Origin: an uncultured Eubacteriales bacterium
Lineage (GTDB): Bacteria > Bacillota > Clostridia > Oscillospirales > Oscillospiraceae
Direction of reading: 5' to 3'
DNA length: 64,000 nucleotides
Assembly (NCBI GenBank): GCA_902465435.1
Contig: CABQNH010000003.1
Location: forward strand, 30,432-94,431
In this document: in pieces, positions 61,125 to 64,000 of the stretch
Numbering within the stretch: the stretch's first letter is position 1
Layout of the letters: each line of letters opens with the position of its first letter
Notes under the pieces: generated by a model
Told to the model about the DNA's origin: nothing
The model's input: only the letters and a program-made list of their open reading frames with translations
Database searches by the model: none
Program-made: the position numbers and the translations under genes

Positions 61125-61988
61125 ATGAAGAAAAAGACAAGTAAGCTGATCACTGTTTTATTGGTTCTCGTCCTCCTTGCAGGGGTGTCCTTGCTGCTGT
61201 ATCCTACGGTCAGCAATTACTGGAATTTTATTCACCAATCCCGCGCCATTGCGGCCTATGTGAAGCAGGTCACACAGATTGATGCCGATACCTATAAGCA
61301 GCTCTGGGCAGATGCCCAAGCGTATAACCGCTCCCTGGTTGGAAAAGCCGGTCGGTATGATATGACGGACAAAGAACGGGCAAGGTACGAAAGTCTACTG
61401 AATGTTCTTGACAATGGCATTATCGGATACATCGAAATACCATCCATCCAATGCTCCCTGCCGATTTACCACGGCACGGACGAAGCCATTCTGCAAATTG
61501 CAGTCGGTCATATTGAAGGCTCCTCCTTGCCTGTAGGCGGCAGCGGAACCCATTGCGTTCTTTCCGGCCACCGAGGTCTGCCGTCGGCACGTCTTTTTAC
61601 GGATCTGGACAAAATGGTGGTAGGCGATACCTTCCTGATACGGGTTCTGGATGAGACGCTGACGTATGAAGTCGATCAGATCCGAATTGTCCTCCCGGCG
61701 GAGGTCGATGATCTGGAAATTGAAGAAGGGAAGGATTACTGCACGCTGGTCACCTGCACACCCTACGGAATTAATTCGCACCGCCTGCTTGTTCGGGGGC
61801 ATCGGATCGAAAATCAGGAGGAAGCACAGACCGTGCGCGTCACTGCCGATGCCATGCAGATCGATCCGCTGATCGTGACACCCATCGTAGCAATCCCGAT
61901 TGTTCTTTTACTGCTGGTGCTTCTGCTCCTGCCGAAGCGCCCGAATCCGTCTCATGGAGGTAAAGAGGAGAATGAAAAAGATATTTAA
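61125..61988 (+). CDS. srtC: Class C (pilus) sortase
   Basis: This 287-residue enzyme polymerises pilin subunits. It has an N-terminal membrane segment (about 8-28) and, unusually for other sortase classes but typical of class C, a second C-terminal membrane helix (about 251-272). Catalytic residues are His149 (LSGHRG), Cys211 (TLVTCTPYG) and Arg220 (NSHRLLVRG). A clear DPF/W-type lid motif is not obvious. AAGGAG at 61111-61116 precedes ATG 61125. It overlaps the minor pilin gene by 17 bases. Confidence 0.92.
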   Translation: MKKKTSKLITVLLVLVLLAGVSLLLYPTVSNYWNFIHQSRAIAAYVKQVTQIDADTYKQLWADAQAYNRSLVGKAGRYDMTDKERARYESLLNVLDNGIIGYIEIPSIQCSLPIYHGTDEAILQIAVGHIEGSSLPVGGSGTHCVLSGHRGLPSARLFTDLDKMVVGDTFLIRVLDETLTYEVDQIRIVLPAEVDDLEIEEGKDYCTLVTCTPYGINSHRLLVRGHRIENQEEAQTVRVTADAMQIDPLIVTPIVAIPIVLLLLVLLLLPKRPNPSHGGKEENEKDI

Positions 61989-62940
61989 GCAAGTCGCCCT
62001 GCTTTTGCTGATACTTCTGATGCTACCGGTTGCGGCCTATGCCGCCGGGAAAATTGACCTAGATCGCGATGCGGCGCTTTCCGTTTCCTATATAGACGAA
62101 GATACGCCTTTGGTCGGCGCAGAGTTTCGCATATATCTGGTTGCAACTGCGGACGAATTTGGCACGCTGACCACCGTGGATACATTTCAGCAATTCCATG
62201 TGGATATTCAGGGCGAGAACGATGCTGCATGGAAATCGCTTGCCGCTACACTGGAGGGCTATGTTCTTCGAGACGACATTGCGCCGACAGACAGCGGAAG
62301 AACCGATCAGGATGGCAATCTGCGCTTCCCGACGGGAGAAAAGAAACTGACGATGGGACTGTATTTAGTGCTCGGGCAGCGGCATACACAGGGCGGGTAT
62401 CGATACGATGCCTCACCGTTCATGGTGATGCTGCCGTCACAGGACACGGCGGAAAATGAATGGCTCTATGAAGTGGCTGTAACCCCGAAGTGTGAATCCA
62501 CTGTGATCCCCGATATCCCGACTACCGTTACTCGCAAAGTTCTGAAGGTGTGGGACGATGCAAATAACAAAAGTGCGCGTCCGAAGGAAATTACAGTGCA
62601 GCTGCTGCGCGACGGCGAGGTTTACGACACCGTGGTGCTGAACGCAGAAAACAACTGGCGCTATGTATGGAACGAGCTGGATGACAGCTATACCTGGACG
62701 GTGGCGGAACAAGCATGTGAGGGCTATACGGTTCGTGTCGAGCAGGATGGAATTACCTTTGTGATCACGAACACCGCTGTTCCGGGTGAGCCAAAGCCCA
62801 CGGAGCCGTCAAAGCCGAATAAGCCCTCGCTGCCCAATACGGGACAGCTCTGGTGGCCGGTGCCAATGCTGCTGCTGGCCGGACTGGTCTTTGTAGGAAT
62901 CGGACTGTTCCGCCGCAGGAAATCCGGAACCGATGCGTAA
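61972..62940 (+). CDS. Minor/basal pilin with LPNTG sorting signal
   Basis: This 322-residue protein has a signal peptide (about 1-23, ...AAYAAG), an N-terminal SpaB/FctB-like domain (about 24-170) and a Cna_B domain (about 195-270, TRKVLKVWDDANN... to ITNT). A Pro/Lys-rich stalk (EPKPTEPSKPNKPS) leads to LPNTG at 287-291 and a hydrophobic helix ending in FRRRK. The stalk before the motif is typical of wall-anchoring basal pilins. ATG 61972 with AAAGAGGAG is preferred to upstream starts at 61900 and 61954. Confidence 0.87.
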   Translation: MKKIFKQVALLLLILLMLPVAAYAAGKIDLDRDAALSVSYIDEDTPLVGAEFRIYLVATADEFGTLTTVDTFQQFHVDIQGENDAAWKSLAATLEGYVLRDDIAPTDSGRTDQDGNLRFPTGEKKLTMGLYLVLGQRHTQGGYRYDASPFMVMLPSQDTAENEWLYEVAVTPKCESTVIPDIPTTVTRKVLKVWDDANNKSARPKEITVQLLRDGEVYDTVVLNAENNWRYVWNELDDSYTWTVAEQACEGYTVRVEQDGITFVITNTAVPGEPKPTEPSKPNKPSLPNTGQLWWPVPMLLLAGLVFVGIGLFRRRKSGTDA

Positions 62941-63580
62941 AGGGTCGATATGGATTGCGTTGGGCGTGCTGCTGATCGCAGCGTCCCTTTTCATAGCGAT
63001 CCGGAATTTGCAGGAAGCGGATAGCGCAGGGATCGCTTCGCAAAATGTGCTGACGAAGATGAACAGCATCCGACCGAAACCGCAGGCGCTCGCTGCAGAG
63101 CCTGTGGAAGAAACGACAGCTTCCACAGAAGTTGAAATTCCGGACTACAGGCTGAATCCTAATATGGAAATGCCGACAGAAACGATTGACGGAAATGAGT
63201 ATATCGGCATATTGGAGCTTCCTGCGCTGCAACTGATACTGCCTGTGATGAGCGAATGGAGCTACACCGGAATGAAGATTGCGCCTTGCCGGTATGTAGG
63301 CTCTGCCTATTTGAATAATATGGTTATCGCTGCGCACAACTATGCCAGCCATTTTGGACATTTAAGAGAGCTGGCACAGGGCGACGAGGTCGTGTTTACC
63401 GATGTGGACGGCAATGTGTTTCGTTATGAGGTTCTGGAGGTTGAAACGCTGCCTCCCTCTGCCGTTGAGGAAATGACCGGCGGGGATTGGGATCTGACGC
63501 TGTTCACCTGTACGATCAGTGGGCGGAAAAGGGTTACGGTTCGCTGCGCGCTGACGGGAAAGGAAGCATGGACTTCATAA
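62933..63580 (+). CDS. Second sortase (class B/D-like)
   Basis: This 215-residue sortase has a single N-terminal membrane anchor (about 5-23), a linker, and a catalytic domain with His135 (VIAAHNY), Cys193 (LFTCTISG) and Arg200 (KRVTVRC). It lacks the C-terminal helix of class C enzymes and the GHR form of class C. It probably anchors the completed pilus or the adhesin to the wall; its class is not settled. It overlaps the minor pilin stop by 8 bases, so it is the last gene of the pilus operon. Confidence 0.87.
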   Translation: MRKGSIWIALGVLLIAASLFIAIRNLQEADSAGIASQNVLTKMNSIRPKPQALAAEPVEETTASTEVEIPDYRLNPNMEMPTETIDGNEYIGILELPALQLILPVMSEWSYTGMKIAPCRYVGSAYLNNMVIAAHNYASHFGHLRELAQGDEVVFTDVDGNVFRYEVLEVETLPPSAVEEMTGGDWDLTLFTCTISGRKRVTVRCALTGKEAWTS

Positions 63581-63617
63581 ACCAGACAGGTATGTACCCC
63601 AAGACTCAGACTGATAA

Positions 63618-63676
63618 GCTCCCCATCGTGTTGTTGCTCGAAAAAGTAAGAATTTCGAGACGACACGATGGGGAGC
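63618..63676. repeat. Long inverted repeat downstream of the pilus operon
   Basis: GCTCCCCATCGTGT (63618-63631) pairs perfectly with ACACGATGGGGAGC (63663-63676), with an inner CTCGAAA/TTTCGAG stem. It could be the operon's terminator (only a weak T-run follows) or a small mobile element remnant. Confidence 0.7.
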
Positions 63677-63804
63677 ATTTGTATGCAAAAAGGATGCGGA
63701 CAGAGAAGCGCATAAAAGCAGTTCCGTATGATATGGCTTCGAACAGGGGTAGTGTCAAGGTTTATGCGCAAATTTGATTCTGGTAACTGGCATAAATCTA
63801 TTAC

Positions 63805-63830
63805 AGGGGGGCTTCGGCGCCCCCTTGGTT
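63805..63830 (+). terminator. UUCG-loop hairpin near the window end
   Basis: A G-run followed by CTTCGGC and CCCCC forms a stem of about seven pairs with a single bulge, followed by TTGGTT. Confidence 0.45.
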
Positions 63831-64000
63831 ACGTTTGGGCGGTCGGGGCGCAAAGGGTCAAGGGCGGTGGGTCTGTCCCAAATTTTGTGTAAACACTGCA
63901 GAGCAGTGCAAAATAGAGCCAAAATATTTCAAGGCGGGAGCGGCGCCAGCTGCTGCCGCCTTGTCTACAAAATAACAGCAGTTTGAGGGCATGTCAAGGG

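Larger units (their letters stand above)
63581..64000 (+). other. Region after the pilus operon without a recognisable gene
   Basis: It holds a long inverted repeat (63618-63676), a UUCG-type hairpin near 63805-63826 (GGGGGGC/GCGCCCCC), and a final 150 bases rich in GGG and AAATTTTG-type sequence that may be the edge of an insertion sequence cut by the window end. Short open frames lack ribosome-binding sites. Confidence 0.6.

Noticed and set aside
59471..61216. 581-codon minus-strand frame opposite the major pilin
   Set aside because: It is antisense to a well-supported pilin, has no ribosome-binding site and crosses the pilin-sortase spacer without recognisable motifs.

Overview
The window looks like a chromosomal segment of a spore-forming, fairly GC-rich member of the Clostridia, most likely an Oscillospiraceae/Ruminococcaceae-type gut bacterium. 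The evidence is a sporulation sigma-K gene, a spoVAD-spoVAE pair behind a sigma-G-like promoter, a GerW/YtfJ gene, an IspH protein fused to ribosomal protein S1 (typical of this group), S-layer-homology (SLH) anchoring, and a sortase-assembled pilus. No family or species can be fixed from sequence reading alone.

Positions 1-28642 are mostly conserved housekeeping genes on the plus strand. They run: the 3' end of clpX, lon, engB; a small M50 protease; scpA-scpB with the DUF2953/ytfJ pair and a D-Ala-D-Ala carboxypeptidase; rluB; a tightly overlapping operon rpiR / HI0933-type flavoprotein / cmk / plsC / ispH-rpsA behind a clear promoter; an MBOAT O-acyltransferase with its DHHW partner, convergent with a minus-strand phosphodiester glycosidase; sigK; a ZIP transporter behind a perfect consensus promoter; tex; spoVAD-spoVAE plus a 39-residue Asn/Gln-rich microprotein; and a calcium-type P-ATPase.

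Positions 28643-46310 are accessory. An intergenic region packed with palindromes leads to a PqqD-like protein, a lipoprotein, a 2729-residue SLH-anchored surface protein with ricin-like and fibro-slime-like modules, an 82-residue Cys-containing peptide with a GTG start, a secreted GH20-type hexosaminidase and a radical SAM/SPASM enzyme. A convergent ABC exporter plus XRE-TPR regulator follows. PqqD + radical SAM/SPASM + small peptide is the classic parts list of a peptide-modification (RiPP) system; finding it built around a giant surface protein and a glycosidase is the best candidate here for an undescribed system.

Positions 46656-49078 hold smpB, ppiB and ssrA (tmRNA), an informational cluster, followed by an AT-richer S66 peptidase gene that looks acquired beside ssrA. 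Positions 49634-63580 form a pilus/adhesin operon. It has a promoter, a roughly 265-nt structured leader, a coiled-coil protein, a signal peptidase, a 2799-residue adhesin (His/Cys repeats, 210-bp leucine-rich tandem repeats, many isopeptide-type domains), a major pilin, a class C sortase, a minor pilin and a second sortase. The last 420 bases hold inverted repeats and no recognisable gene.
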